Both the position numbers and the translations under genes were made by a program. The notes under the pieces were generated by a model. It ran no database searches, had not been told where the DNA came from, and was given only the letters and a program-made list of their open reading frames with translations. A stretch of 12,978 bases of DNA from assembly GCA_027596035.1 (NCBI GenBank), contig JADGJA010000664.1, positions 1 to 12,978 on the forward strand. The letters are read 5' to 3'. Source of the DNA: Thoreauomyces humboldtii. Taxonomy: Eukaryota; Chytridiomycota; Chytridiomycetes; Spizellomycetales; Powellomycetaceae. Below, piece by piece: positions 1-7,968 of the stretch; within the stretch, counting starts at the first letter, position 1, and each line of letters starts with the position of its first letter.

Positions 1-345
1 CCCCACACCTCCTCCCAAGCCCACCCCACGGGCTGACCGGACCCCGCCTTTTTTCCCGTGGTTTAGGTTGTTCACGGCGGGACAGAGGACGACGACGGCT
101 CTCAAGGGCGCCGACCTGAACGCTCAGTCGGTGGTCATGGCTCTCAACTGCATTCGACTGAACGCGACCGTGTCGGCGTTGAGCAAGGCGGGACTGGATC
201 TCCCGGATGCGGAAAGATGTTGGAGGAGCACGGGAAACGCCAACAGCACGACTACGAACAATGTGCCGGGACCCCTGAGGGCGAGGAGGCGACGGTCGAT
301 AGAGTTGTGACCTTGCTTGAGTGCATATCTGCAATATATATATGA
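1..345 (+). pseudogene. C-terminal part of an unknown protein, broken by one frameshift
   Basis: I do not recognise this protein. Two protein-like stretches on the plus strand appear to be one gene. The first runs from about 62 to 215 and is alanine-, leucine- and asparagine-rich (for example ALNCIRLNATVSALSKAGL). The second lies one frame over at 217-345, is acidic (KMLEEHGKRQQHDYEQ, then EGEEATVDRVVTLLE) and ends at the TGA at 343-345. The change of frame falls near 210-217, where the first frame continues into an Arg-rich, shadow-like tail. A T-rich run followed by TTTAG at about 51-65 could be a 3' splice site, which would make this a last exon. The window edge cuts off anything upstream. 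The opposite strand is also open at 124-414, but its reading is low in charge and looks like a shadow. Confidence 0.35.
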
Positions 346-1035
346 GGGAAGGGTATCGGAGATCCCGTCGTGATTGTTCGACAGATTGGGGGCATGACGG
401 GTTAAGATGGCCAAAGGGAGACGGGCGTGAAGGCCTATATCGTAAATGTCTTGATCGCCTCGGAGTCGAAAGTTTGACCAGCGTCGGGAGCGTCAAGCAC
501 GTCACGAATTCTCGGATCTTAGGTCTTGGGCCACTGTGCTGCCTGCACTCCGATGATGGACGTGGAAGGGGTGGAGTGGGGTGTGGCCGCTGATGTGCTC
601 GGCGACTTTCGCCGCGAGCGCCATGTTCCCAGACAACCCCCCCAATTGCAGGGCACCATCCGACCGCAATCTCAACCTGCAACGGACAAGACCAGGAGCA
701 ACACTCAAGTCGCAATGATCATGGACATACCATAGGAGGAAGAGCACGCATGCCGTAACAAGAACTCCCAAGTTTCCCTCTGAGACGGTCTCTGCAGCAG
801 CACGTCACTTTCCCCAATCTTCTGCACCTTGCCCACTCCCTGTCCTCACCCCCTCTTCCCTCTTCCCCTCTTCCCTTCCTTCCGACGTTTGCTGCAGAGT
901 CCAGTTCCGAAGGAAAAGAGCCCATGTCTCGATGTTTCTAAGTCCGTGTGTGCGCCATGTCCGCCCACCGGGCGGGGGTCAAGGGCGGTACACTCACACC
1001 CGCGACTGACACAGGTGGGGACTAGGATACACTGA
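346..1035. other. Gene-poor stretch, no supportable gene
   Basis: No frame here gives a convincing protein. A short plus-strand piece near 410-486 (RETGVKAYIVNVLIASESK, then TGA) and an open frame at 526-735 (VEWGVAADVLGDFRRE) have plausible composition and could be remnants of a decayed gene, but neither has a recognisable motif or partner. The rest is low-complexity or compositionally neutral. Confidence 0.4.
834..883. repeat. Pyrimidine-rich CCTCTTCCC tract
   Basis: About 50 bases are almost entirely C and T on the plus strand, built from repeats of CTCTTCCC. It is simple-sequence DNA; the opposite strand reads as a false Lys/Arg/Gly-rich peptide. It could act as a polypyrimidine tract, but no convincing exon follows it. 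Confidence 0.7.
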
Positions 1036-1172
1036 ATGGCCTGGAGCGACAGAGGGGCGGAGCCCGTGGTGCAATACATTGTCGAGTCGACGTGGGCTAC
1101 TCTGAAGCGCACCCAGAAGTGCACTCTCTGGGCTGTGATGCTGCCGAAGCACTCTTACCTTCGCCACTTCCT

Positions 1173-1385
1173 TCAACTTGCGTTGCGTAGAGAGTCGAAT
1201 CCTTCTCCAAATCGAGGATGCTTGAGCCCTGCGTTGGCCTTCTTAACACGAATCCGTTCCGAAACGTCACATTCTATCAACTGATACAAACCTAGTGAAC
1301 ACAGGGAGTGGAGCAGACGAGGGAGTTCCAGCGTCCTGAATTCGATCGACGCGTTTCCTTTCGAAAAGAACCCAACTAGAGCCAT
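1173..1385 (-). CDS. Hypothetical 70-aa ORF, strand uncertain
   Basis: On the minus strand an ATG at 1385 opens a 70-codon frame with balanced composition (IECDVSERIRVKKANAGLKH) that ends at TGA. The same frame is open again, with protein-like content, at about 1124-950 (RVHFWVRFRVAHVDSTMY). A GTAAGAG...CCCAG segment near 1128-1158 lies between the two parts. It could be a very short intron (about 31 bases) or simply chance. The plus strand of 1036-1284 is also open from an ATG (GAEPVVQYIVESTWATLKR), so the true strand cannot be decided by eye. I recognise no family in either reading. Confidence 0.3.
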   Translation of the reverse strand: MALVGFFSKGNASIEFRTLELPRLLHSLCSLGLYQLIECDVSERIRVKKANAGLKHPRFGEGFDSLRNAS

Positions 1386-1586
1386 GCAAAGTCACCGCAG
1401 AAATGAAGTTCGAGCAAAGGAGGGCAACCATCGCCTCATAAGCAACGCCTGGATACTACTACGAGCTGGTCATGGGTTCGCTTCGACTCTTCGGTGGAAG
1501 CCGAGCTCCTCGCAGCTCAGTCCGAGTGCGAGTGAGTCTCCTGACAGCGTCGAGGGGGAGGGTGGTGGGGAGCCTCCGTTCGTCCG

Positions 1587-3172
1587 ATGACAAACGCCGT
1601 GGATATAATGTCCATGCTGGTCGCGGTTTCGAAGAGGCGGCCGCCTCCGACCCCTCAACAGCTGGAAGGACCAGATCCGAGAGCGAAACGTTGAAGGGCA
1701 CCTCGTTTTGCAAGCCTCGGCTCTTGGAATCATCAAGAAGGAGAGATTTGGTTCTTCCCTGGAACCGCTGTTCATGGAAATCAAGGAGATGGCTCTGAAG
1801 TTCGTCCGATCGCACTCAACGATATCTTTGCGCAGATCACGATCACGATCTCTGCGAGAAGACCTGCGAGAGGCGCTGTTGCACCTTCGCGATTTCGAAA
1901 GAGGGACCAAGAAAAACACCCAGCAGCTTCTTCCATTGGCCGGAAACTCGCTCGAGCAACACGTGGACAACGTGGTGCGGTTTCTGGACGAGCTTGAATA
2001 CTCATACATGCGTATCTTGTACGCAATCTTTGGTCTTTGCTCGAGCATTAAGCTCGCAGTAGTCCTCAGATGCCCACCCGAGAAGCTGACTGGCGCGATG
2101 AAAGTTCTCAACGGAGTGACTTCCTCTGCTGTAGACGGACTTCACTTTGAGGAGAACGCATTCGATGAATCCTTGGTCGTCAACCTGAGTGTTGCGGAGG
2201 ACGAGGAACAGGAGGCCACTTCCCCTGAGCTGCGCTCACGAGTCAGTCTTCTTCGTTCCTTCTTGCAATCATACTGGGGCGAGGACCCTTCGGTCCCGCC
2301 GCCATACTGTATCATGTATCGTCACCACAAAGTCTTTCCGACGCCGAAGAGAACACAGCAAAGAAGATCAGAGCAAGGGAAGCTGCGTTGCTCGAATTTC
2401 TCAAGTGCGCCGATATTGACAACCCGCTGATGTCGTCAATCGCTCAAAGCTGGGAAAGCCACGCCCGGGCAATGCAGAAAACCTATCTGACAGTGCGCCA
2501 GGCGCACGCCACAGAACAACGTCGTGTTCGCGTCGGTGCCTGGGCTCCTCATTCTGAAAGTTTACTTCAGAACAGCCACAAGTGTTCACATATCTCAATG
2601 GCTGCACGAGAAAGGCAAGTCGCAAAGAACAGGAACGCAATTCTGCTAACGCGGACAAGATGAGGATGAAGGGGAGGAGGAGGATGGGGAAGCTGATTTC
2701 TTTGAGCAAGATGAAAGCCGTCATCCCCGACACAGTCATTCCTTTGACTTCCAACATCATCCCCACCGACGCTAGTTCTCTCTTCCAATACGACGTCAAC
2801 ATCGGAGAAGGAGAGGCGCGCGACTTCTCACCGGAGGAGGAAGAGACGATACGATTGGAGGAAGAGAGTGGCAAGAAATAGAAGGATGCCGAAAAGCAGG
2901 TCAGGAAGGATGCTAGGAGGGGGAGGCTAATTTTACCACTTGCTTCTGGCAGGCCTCCGGCAGCAAACCGGTCGCAAGCCCAAGACGCACATGTTAAATG
3001 AAGTGTCTGCATTGCATCTGGGATCAAGGCCATTGACGGGCCCAGCGGCGGTTTACTCGAGTCGCATTTGAGGAAGCTGCGATGCAGAGTGACGCAATCT
3101 GAACTGCCAACAGAGTTTAACCAACGGAACCACCCGGAGTACTTTCCAGAACGCGGCAGCTTAGACCTTTGA
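1587..3172 (+). pseudogene. Large unknown protein, broken by frameshifts and two in-frame stops
   Basis: I do not recognise the family. Coherent protein can be followed on the plus strand through successive frames. It begins with an ATG at 1587 (MTNAVDIMSMLVAVSKRR). It continues in another frame at about 1660-2290, which is helix-rich and Leu/Glu/Arg-rich (for example HVDNVVRFLDELEYSYMRIL) with an acidic patch EDEEQEA. The next segment at about 2310-2510 (LEFLKCADIDNPLMSSIAQ) is in a third frame, followed by about 2505-2653 (KVYFRTATSVHISQWLHEKG). Last comes 2640-3172 in one frame, interrupted by TAG at 2879-2881 and TGA at 2999-3001, and ending at TGA 3170-3172. An alternative frame at 2660-2730 is strongly acidic and may be the true one there. 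The minus strand is open across 2401-3216, but it is Ser/Leu-rich and mirrors the acidic stretches, so I treat it as a shadow. Introns could explain some frame changes but not the two stops. Confidence 0.5.
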
Positions 3173-3224
3173 AACCACGTTCTTTTCACCTGCAATCTAC
3201 TGCGGAAGGTTAACAAGTACTTGA

Positions 3225-3413
3225 AGAACTCTGGACGCCCCCAACTCCTCCAACGATCGCAAGACGCACAAGCCGGCAGCCCAGAAAGTACGGAACTTCA
3301 AGGTCGCGTCTACACTCACAGCAGGAGGTTCCGCCGCTTCCCACCGCAGAGCCATCAACGCCTTCATGTTCTGGTCGCCGTCGTGCATCCGGCAGCCGCC
3401 CTCTCCAGGTTAA
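3225..3413 (+). pseudogene. Fragment with weak HMG-box-like start
   Basis: One plus-strand frame of 62 codons lies between stops. It is basic and polar (NDRKTHKPAAQKVRNFKVA), then carries HRRAINAFMFWSP at about 3342-3380. The pattern R-x-I-N-A-F-M-x-W-S resembles the first helix of HMG-box DNA-binding domains (typically RP-NAFM-W/F-S), and the related fungal MATalpha box has a similar start. The rest of an HMG box (the NP and SK-LG-W segment) is not visible in this frame. A piece with NPQNYADLAIHTF at about 3432-3470, in the same frame beyond stop codons, is a weak candidate. If the resemblance is real, this would be a DNA-bending or regulatory protein in the nucleus. The assignment rests on about ten residues and may be chance. 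Confidence 0.3.
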
Positions 3414-3591
3414 CGATGATAGAACCCACAAAACTACGCAGATCTCGCAATTCATACTTTTGGAATCAAAGCCCCAGCTGAGAGGACAGCGGAGAGCTTG
3501 CTCGTAACCTTTATCCTCCCGGTCCAATGCTTCTCGAGAAGACTCTATACGGATACAGTCAAGAGAAGGGGGCTCCAGCCATTTTTCGAGG

Positions 3592-3720
3592 GTGCCAGAA
3601 CTAGATGCATTTGAACGCGTATTCGACGATCCTGTTGGCCAAAGATTGGCCAGCTTAGAAAATCAGCAGACTCGCACGCAGCGTTGTTGCTATCCCACTC
3701 CGCCAAAAATCCCGAAATCA
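3592..3720 (+). pseudogene. Short acidic coding fragment, unknown
   Basis: A plus-strand stretch of about 43 codons reads as ordinary protein (PELDAFERVFDDPVGQRLA, then SLENQQTRTQ). It is preceded one frame over at about 3518-3590 by another plausible piece (MLLEKTLYGYSQEKGAPA). Together they may be the tail of whatever gene lies at 3225-3413. Protein-like content stops where the left inverted repeat begins at 3723. I recognise no family. Confidence 0.3.
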
Positions 3721-3722
3721 TG

Positions 3723-3781
3723 CCCTGTCCGGCCGATTGATAAAGGCCAGCTGGTGGTGCCTGGACCAGGCAACCGGCCAA
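3723..3781 (-). repeat. Left 59-bp inverted repeat (pairs with 7967-8025)
   Basis: The reverse complement of this segment aligns without gaps to 7967-8025 over 59 bases with 9 mismatches (50/59), 7 of them transitions. The outer end is CCCTGTCCGGCCGATT and the inner end CCGGCCAA. The similarity stops abruptly on both sides, as expected of a defined repeat or transposon end. No matching target-site duplication is visible just outside the two copies. Confidence 0.8.
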
Positions 3782-3949
3782 TCACCGGGACCCCTTGTCC
3801 CAGTGCTCGGTAGAACCTGGGTGATGGCCGTCGGCGTGTGGACGGCAACATTCAAGCTGTCCCGTGGCGGGCACCGGGTCACGCTGCCTGCAGCAGAAAG
3901 ACAACTTCTTGGACCGGTCCGCCCACTTTCTACACTTGACTGTATACCA

Positions 3950-4213
3950 ATGAGCTTGTTCATGGCACTCAACTTTTCAAAGCTTTCGATGCTTGCCAAG
4001 GTTGCCTATCTTGAGTATTTGGGAATCACCGTTCTCAAGAACCGCCTGGAAGGCCAACGAAGAGAGGAGGAGGGGAGCGTAACCGCAGGAAAGACAAATA
4101 AGCAGCGGTATCCCAGGAGCATCTGGCGGAAGGAGAACTCCGGCCGCAAACGTTGTAATGGCAACAAGCAACCTTACTCTCCGAATACGTCCTCCTCTTT
4201 CAAACCTGATTGA
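3950..4213 (+). CDS. Hypothetical small basic ORF, 87 aa
   Basis: An ATG at 3950 opens 87 codons to the TGA at 4211-4213. The first third is hydrophobic and helical (MALNFSKLSMLAKVAYLEYL), which could be a short amphipathic or membrane-associated helix. The remainder is highly basic and polar (WRKENSGRKRCNGNKQ). The frame is open upstream to 3737, but that part covers the inverted repeat and is probably non-coding. Its end overlaps the start of the next plus-strand frame at 4158. No family recognised, and the antisense strand is partly open too. Confidence 0.3.
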   Translation: MSLFMALNFSKLSMLAKVAYLEYLGITVLKNRLEGQRREEEGSVTAGKTNKQRYPRSIWRKENSGRKRCNGNKQPYSPNTSSSFKPD

Positions 4214-5471
4214 CGGACGGCTACAGACGGACGGTGGTGAGGAGTCCTTCTTTGATATTTGCATCGGTCAGCGTGTCCTGACTTTGGACTTCAGAACAGT
4301 CGCAATCAACTTGAGGAGCTATTCTCCCTTTCTCCCGGAAGCCGGTCCCCCTGGAGGCACCGCCCGTCAACAAATATTTTCACCTGTCAACACTCGGTCG
4401 CTTGCCCCCGTTCTCTTCCTTTCTCTTCTGCGCGGACGATTGCGGGCCAATCGCAGACGTTGAGAGTGACCTCAAACCCATCGCCGCCCTCTTGCAATAC
4501 GCGAAAGGGACAGAAAATGTGATCTTCATATAGGGCGAGGTTTGTCGGCTCCGGGATGCTTACGAGAATCCGCTTCAATTCCTGGTTCTGCTTAAGATCT
4601 GTTTTACATTTTCCCCTGCGGCAACGAGAAGGGAGCCCGCGTTGCCGCATGCTGAGTACTTGCACACGCAACGACAGCCTCTGAGACAGCCATCAAGACC
4701 GAACCGGTATACGACGATTTCCCTGCGTATTCACCATACGAGGGAGCTGTGGCCGACCGCTGTTTTACCGAAAACGGTGTCTCCTCCGCTGTGTGGGACG
4801 CGTTACAAGTCAGACTTCCTCTTGCCCACACTGTTGCAAAAAGGGCGGGCCAACCCCCCGAACTCCGGAAGCAGGGCCTGGGGGAATTGAGCTGCTATTC
4901 CGAGTTTACTGGCTCTGCCCTAGCAATCCTCCCCGAAGTAGGGATGCCCCGAAGCCCTGGCGCCGTCGCACACCCCTTTCATGACGGCACAGTCTTCGCT
5001 CAACGAACCGTCAGACACGGTCGTGGTGGAATTCGACGGAGGGCAGTTCTCTCTGGCGGACGAATTGAAAGAGTGTCTTCCCTGAACACTTTCCGGAGCT
5101 TCGGAAGAAACGGAGCCAGCTTTTGAAGCGCAAGCGATCTGACTGGGCTAGCGCACTTACCCCAGGAGAGACCCCGGGGTCAGAACTCTGTGCAACAAGT
5201 GTGGGCTTGCGTGGAAGAACCAGAAGAAGAAGGAGGAGGCAGAGGCGGAGGAGATGAGGGAGATGGAGGTCTCGGCATCCTCCCGTTCCAGAGAGTTGCA
5301 GGGGCGACTCACCAACATCGACGTGGCTCTCGGCAGTCTTCAAAAGAAAAAGAAGTAGTATTGCGGGATCTGAGGAGAAGGAGGAAGGAGAAGGAGGAGG
5401 ACGAGGAGTACGAGGACGACGAGATAGAGGAGAAGGTGGACGACGACGATGAAGAAGGTACGATGTCTTAG
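4158..5471 (+). pseudogene. GATA-type zinc-finger protein, broken by several frameshifts
   Basis: Plus-strand coding pieces run in series: 4158-4463 from an ATG (FFDICIGQRVLTLDFRTVA), about 4405-4690 with an in-frame TAG at 4531-4533 (SDLKPIAALLQYAKGTENV), about 4683-4960 (TEPVYDDFPAYSPYEGAVA), 4981-5073 (EPSDTVVVEFDGGQFSLAD), 5075-5190 (FPEHFPELRKKRSQLLKRK), and 5179-5358. The last begins GVRTLCNKCGLAWKNQKKK. The LCNKCGL-W element with a preceding R-x-DPG is the second half of a GATA zinc finger (C-x2-C...W-R-GP-G-x-LCN-x-CGL). The first Cys pair is not found in frame, so half the zinc site is missing or lies behind a frameshift or intron. A very acidic and basic low-complexity tail follows (5359-5471). 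Such proteins bind GATA-core DNA in the nucleus as transcription regulators. Whether all pieces are one gene is inference. The minus strand is also open at 4387-4831. Confidence 0.5.
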
Positions 5472-5472
5472 T

Positions 5473-6360
5473 ACTTGTGGCAATCTGAACCAGAAGAAGA
5501 ACAAAAAAAGGAGCTGGTCTATTACAACTCGTGCTCTGCGCATCGCCGGAGCTGATCCTGGAGGTAACCCTATGTACGAAGTGTTCGACACTGCTACCGG
5601 TGACTGCTTTCAAATAGGGCCCACCATGCAGGCACGCATCAGGACATTCAAGCACAGTATTGATGACCTCCAAGCCCAAGTTGATACCATCATCGACAAC
5701 GACCGCCTTGTCATCTCAAGGCAAAAGAAAGTCCAGGAGGCTGTCGACACACTGGATGGTCTCAGATACAGTCGTAGAAACGGCGATCTTGTCACCAATC
5801 AGCAGCTCGCCCTCGCTAGACAAGAGGTCACTCGTTTGCGTACTAAACACGAAGATGCACGCGCCCTCTGCCGTCGGTCTCCAACCATAAGCCTTTTGCT
5901 CGATGAAAAAAGCCGAATCAACAAAGTCATCTCAACAAAAGTCAGATCCATCCACCTACTGGCTCTTCCATTCCTCAGCTCCTACAATGCAGTCATACTC
6001 CCCAGACTCAATATATGTGACATGGCCGAGAGGTCGCGATCTCAGACTGGTCCTGTGAGTAACTACCAGGTTGGCCTTCCTGAGACTTGCCAATCTTGGA
6101 ACGTGGGATCGCATAAACTCTTCGGGCCGCTGAGGAGCAGAACAGCAAGGTCGTTGTCAAGCGGACCTGGGCCAAACAATAGCTTTGGACCTGTTTTGCG
6201 AGGGACCTTCCTTCCTCGCTCATTCTAAAGCAACGACTTTCCGAACGGTGTACTCCGTACTCTGCTCCTGCAGATATGCCCCTGGAGTCTAGGCCTGTAC
6301 AGCAGACGTTGGGTTGTACCGCGGTGTGACTTGATGCGCAATACGATCTGCTCCTTCGAT
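5473..6360 (+). pseudogene. Fanzor/TnpB-like RuvC nuclease, C-terminal half, degraded
   Basis: One frame is open from 5449 to the TAA at 6226-6228, and protein-like content fades after about 6050. It has IAGADPGGNPMYEVFD, with the Asp codon at 5554-5556. This matches the RuvC-I motif (DPG plus a beta hairpin) of the TnpB/Fanzor family. Next is the helical insert (GPTMQARIRTFKHSIDDLQA, a Lys/Arg-rich spacer, then SRINKVISTKVRSIHLLALP), and then YNAVILPRL, matching the conserved fold-closing LP segment. Downstream in other frames are AAEEQNSKVVVKRTW and, after an in-frame TAG, WTCFARDL at 6186-6209. These look like remnants of the E-x-TSKTC-x2-CG region, and a weak CD-x2-RNTIC at about 6325-6350 may be RuvC-III. 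Fanzors are RNA-guided DNA nucleases carried by eukaryotic transposons and giant viruses. The catalytic Glu and zinc-binding CxxC pair are not intact, so this copy is very likely inactive. Confidence 0.55.
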
Positions 6361-6423
6361 GTTTCCGGAGGCACGCCTTCGCAGCGATAAACTGCAAGAC
6401 TCCTTCGCGTGCGGAGGGAACGG

Positions 6424-7331
6424 TGAACTTGGACGAGAAAATTGGACATCCCGACCCGGTCGCCGCCACGATCAACGAAATCAACACGAAGTTTCCCAAT
6501 CAGCTGCGTGGTCAATATGAACCCTTTGGATAAACGTCGTCTCGTAGGCTCCCGTACCAGCGATGTGCTCTTTTCCGGACAAGGGTACAACCCCCTCCTT
6601 TCCCTGATCCATCAACCTCTTCAAGATTCGATCTTGGATCCTGCCCCAATTTTGTCTTCGCGCCGATCAAGGACGATGTCAACACGGCCGCAGAAGCTGC
6701 GTACAAGCTACACAAAGCGAACAAATCTGGAGACATCCTTGTGTTCATGACGAGAGAGAAACAGATCAGAACAGGGTGTAGTCGCATCGAACATACGCTA
6801 GAGGCGGTTGCGCGCAGAAGCGTTACCCTTGTGTTCGACCTTGCCCTCTCACCTGCAAGAGATGGCCTGTCGGCCATGGAACAAACCCGGTGTCATGAAA
6901 ATCGCTGTTTCGGCCGAAACATCTTTGACGGAGCGGTCCACCCTGCTGGTCGCATAACAGCTTCCCGCAGGCGCTGACCATCAACCGTGAAAACCCTCGT
7001 GGTTCACTCCAGGCCTGGATCGCTGAAAACGGTATCGAGAAGACCCGGGACAGGCTTGACTTTAGATTCGCCGTCAACAACGTGGTAGAGACTGGCCACG
7101 GTGTCTGTGATCGACAGCGGGTTTGCGAAGGACCATTGAAATGCGCAGCAGGGATGGAGATGCGCAGCAGGTGGGGCGTCAGGCCAAGACGCTGTTGATA
7201 CTTTCCGACCACATATACATTACTCTGGATTTGGCTGCTTCCATGAACTATTCGAAACATTTCCCGCGGAAGAAGTAACGCCGATGGGGAACGTAGCCCT
7301 TCTGGATGCGAAATCCTTGTCAGTTTCATGA
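6424..7331 (+). pseudogene. DEAH-box RNA helicase, C-terminal half, broken
   Basis: Helicase signatures occur in correct order but in different frames. KANKSGDILVFMTREKQI (GDILVF at about 6729) is motif IV of DEAH helicases. LPSHLQEM at 6841 is followed by KIAVSAETSLTE (6901-6930), which corresponds to the LP-x-LQ and K-x-V-x-(TNIA)ETSLT motif V region and appears to lack the TNI. VSVIDSGFAKDH at 7101 corresponds to the D-x-GF-K segment and ends in an in-frame TGA (7137-7139). HELFETFPAEEVTPMGN at about 7242 fits the post-helicase 'fE...PE(I)-R' segment. Some 170 bases of open but unrelated sequence separate motif V from VIDSGF. The motif VI QRxGRxGR is only hinted at near 7160-7196. The N-terminal RecA lobe with GKT and DEAH is absent. 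Family members unwind RNA in splicing, ribosome biogenesis or viral transcription. An unassigned stretch (DEKIGHPDPVAATINEI) lies at 6433-6534. Confidence 0.6.
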
Positions 7332-7424
7332 TCTACTCGACTCAGATTAGATCAGCGAGCACGAGACTACATCAGACTGGACTAAAGCAGGGCCGCCCTA
7401 GCATGGCTCGTTCTTGGTGGTACA

Positions 7425-7797
7425 ATGGACTCAACACTATTCCCGGTAGATGCTCTTCAGCGGTTGCTCATACTTGAGTTGACAGAATGCGCTGTCAACA
7501 TGCCGCTTTCGACCAAGTACAGAACCTTACGGCTTTTGTGCACCTCGTACGAGCTGCCAGGCATGGTCCCCACACGACACAATGCAACGATATGTACGGT
7601 GAGTATCTGACCATAGCAATCCCCGTCTCTTGCTCTTTAACATTTCAAGAACATCATGGAAAAAAAAAGAAGACGAAATCCATTTCGCAACACTATGCAA
7701 AGCGATATTGAGATATGATGGAAGTCGTTTACCCGAAACACCTTCAATTCAGAAAAATGTATGCCCCATGCTTCTATCAATAGCCCGTACGGCGTGA
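7425..7797 (+). pseudogene. Short two-exon gene, F-box-like N-terminus, frameshift at A9 run
   Basis: An ATG at 7425 opens a frame reading FPVDALQRLLILELTEC, then KYRTLRLLCTSYELPGM. The spacing of LP/FP-x-D-x-LQ-x-I/L-L and LRL(V/L)C-x-Y is reminiscent of an F-box (Skp1-binding), but this is weak. Exon 1 would end at 7598 before a GTGAGT donor. After the intron (7599-7649) the sequence enters an A9 run at 7660-7668. One frame downstream reads as good protein (EDEIHFATLCKAILRYDGS) to the TGA at 7795-7797. With the phase-0 junction, exon 1 reaches that frame only if one A is removed; with the run as given, a different exon-1 frame connects to it. The gene is therefore broken, miscalled at the homopolymer, or read from another frame. 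It ends three bases before the tandem array at 7801. Confidence 0.4.
7599..7649 (+). other. Candidate spliceosomal intron, 51 bases
   Basis: The segment starts GTGAGT and ends TTTCAAG. It has a pyrimidine-rich stretch (CCCCGTCTCTTGCTCTTT) and a branch-point-like CTTTAAC about 10 bases before the acceptor. The intron carries a stop (TGA at 7608-7610) in the frame that begins at 7425. All features fit a short GT-AG intron of a compact eukaryotic genome, but there is no transcript evidence. Confidence 0.5.
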
Positions 7798-7800
7798 TCC

Positions 7801-7968
7801 AATCCCTCAAGGGAGGATACTGCGAGGGTGAAATGGGATTGCCGTCAGACTTGGTTAATCCCTCGAGGGGGGATACTGCAAGGGTGAAATGGGATTGCGG
7901 TCAGACTTGGTTAATCCCTTGAGGGGGGATACTGCAAGGGTGAAATGGGGTTGCCGTCAGACTTGGTT
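7801..7968. repeat. Three tandem 56-bp units
   Basis: Units are 7801-7856, 7857-7912 and 7913-7968, exactly 56 bases each without gaps. They differ from one another at only a few positions. Each begins AATCCCT(C/T)(A/G)AGGG, a palindromic CCCTCGAGGG in the middle unit, and ends GTCAGACTTGGTT. The last unit runs straight into the right inverted repeat, sharing its TTGG boundary. The period is not a multiple of three, so an open frame across it (7889-8101) is not expected to be coding. It may be a subterminal array of a mobile element, a binding-site cluster or a simple minisatellite. Confidence 0.9.

Noticed and set aside
1470..2111. 213-codon open frame on the minus strand
   Set aside because: Very rich in Arg and Ser, antisense to a coherent helical plus-strand frame; a shadow.
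2401..3216. 271-codon open frame on the minus strand
   Set aside because: It is Ser/Leu-rich and lies antisense to acidic, protein-like plus-strand frames; its openness follows from their codon use.
4387..4831. Minus-strand frames with plausible content (SIPEPTNLALYEDHIF)
   Set aside because: The plus strand gives an equally good or better series of pieces leading into the GATA finger. I kept the plus strand, though this one is not fully excluded.
5011..5679. 222-codon open frame on the minus strand
   Set aside because: The Leu/Pro/Ser-rich runs mirror the GA-rich acidic plus-strand repeats and the Fanzor-like coding region.
7141..7171. Two copies of ATGCGCAGCAGG 19 bases apart
   Set aside because: Too short to interpret; probably a small local duplication inside the helicase remnant.
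7801..7968. CRISPR array
   Set aside because: The units are directly adjacent 56-bp copies with no variable spacers.
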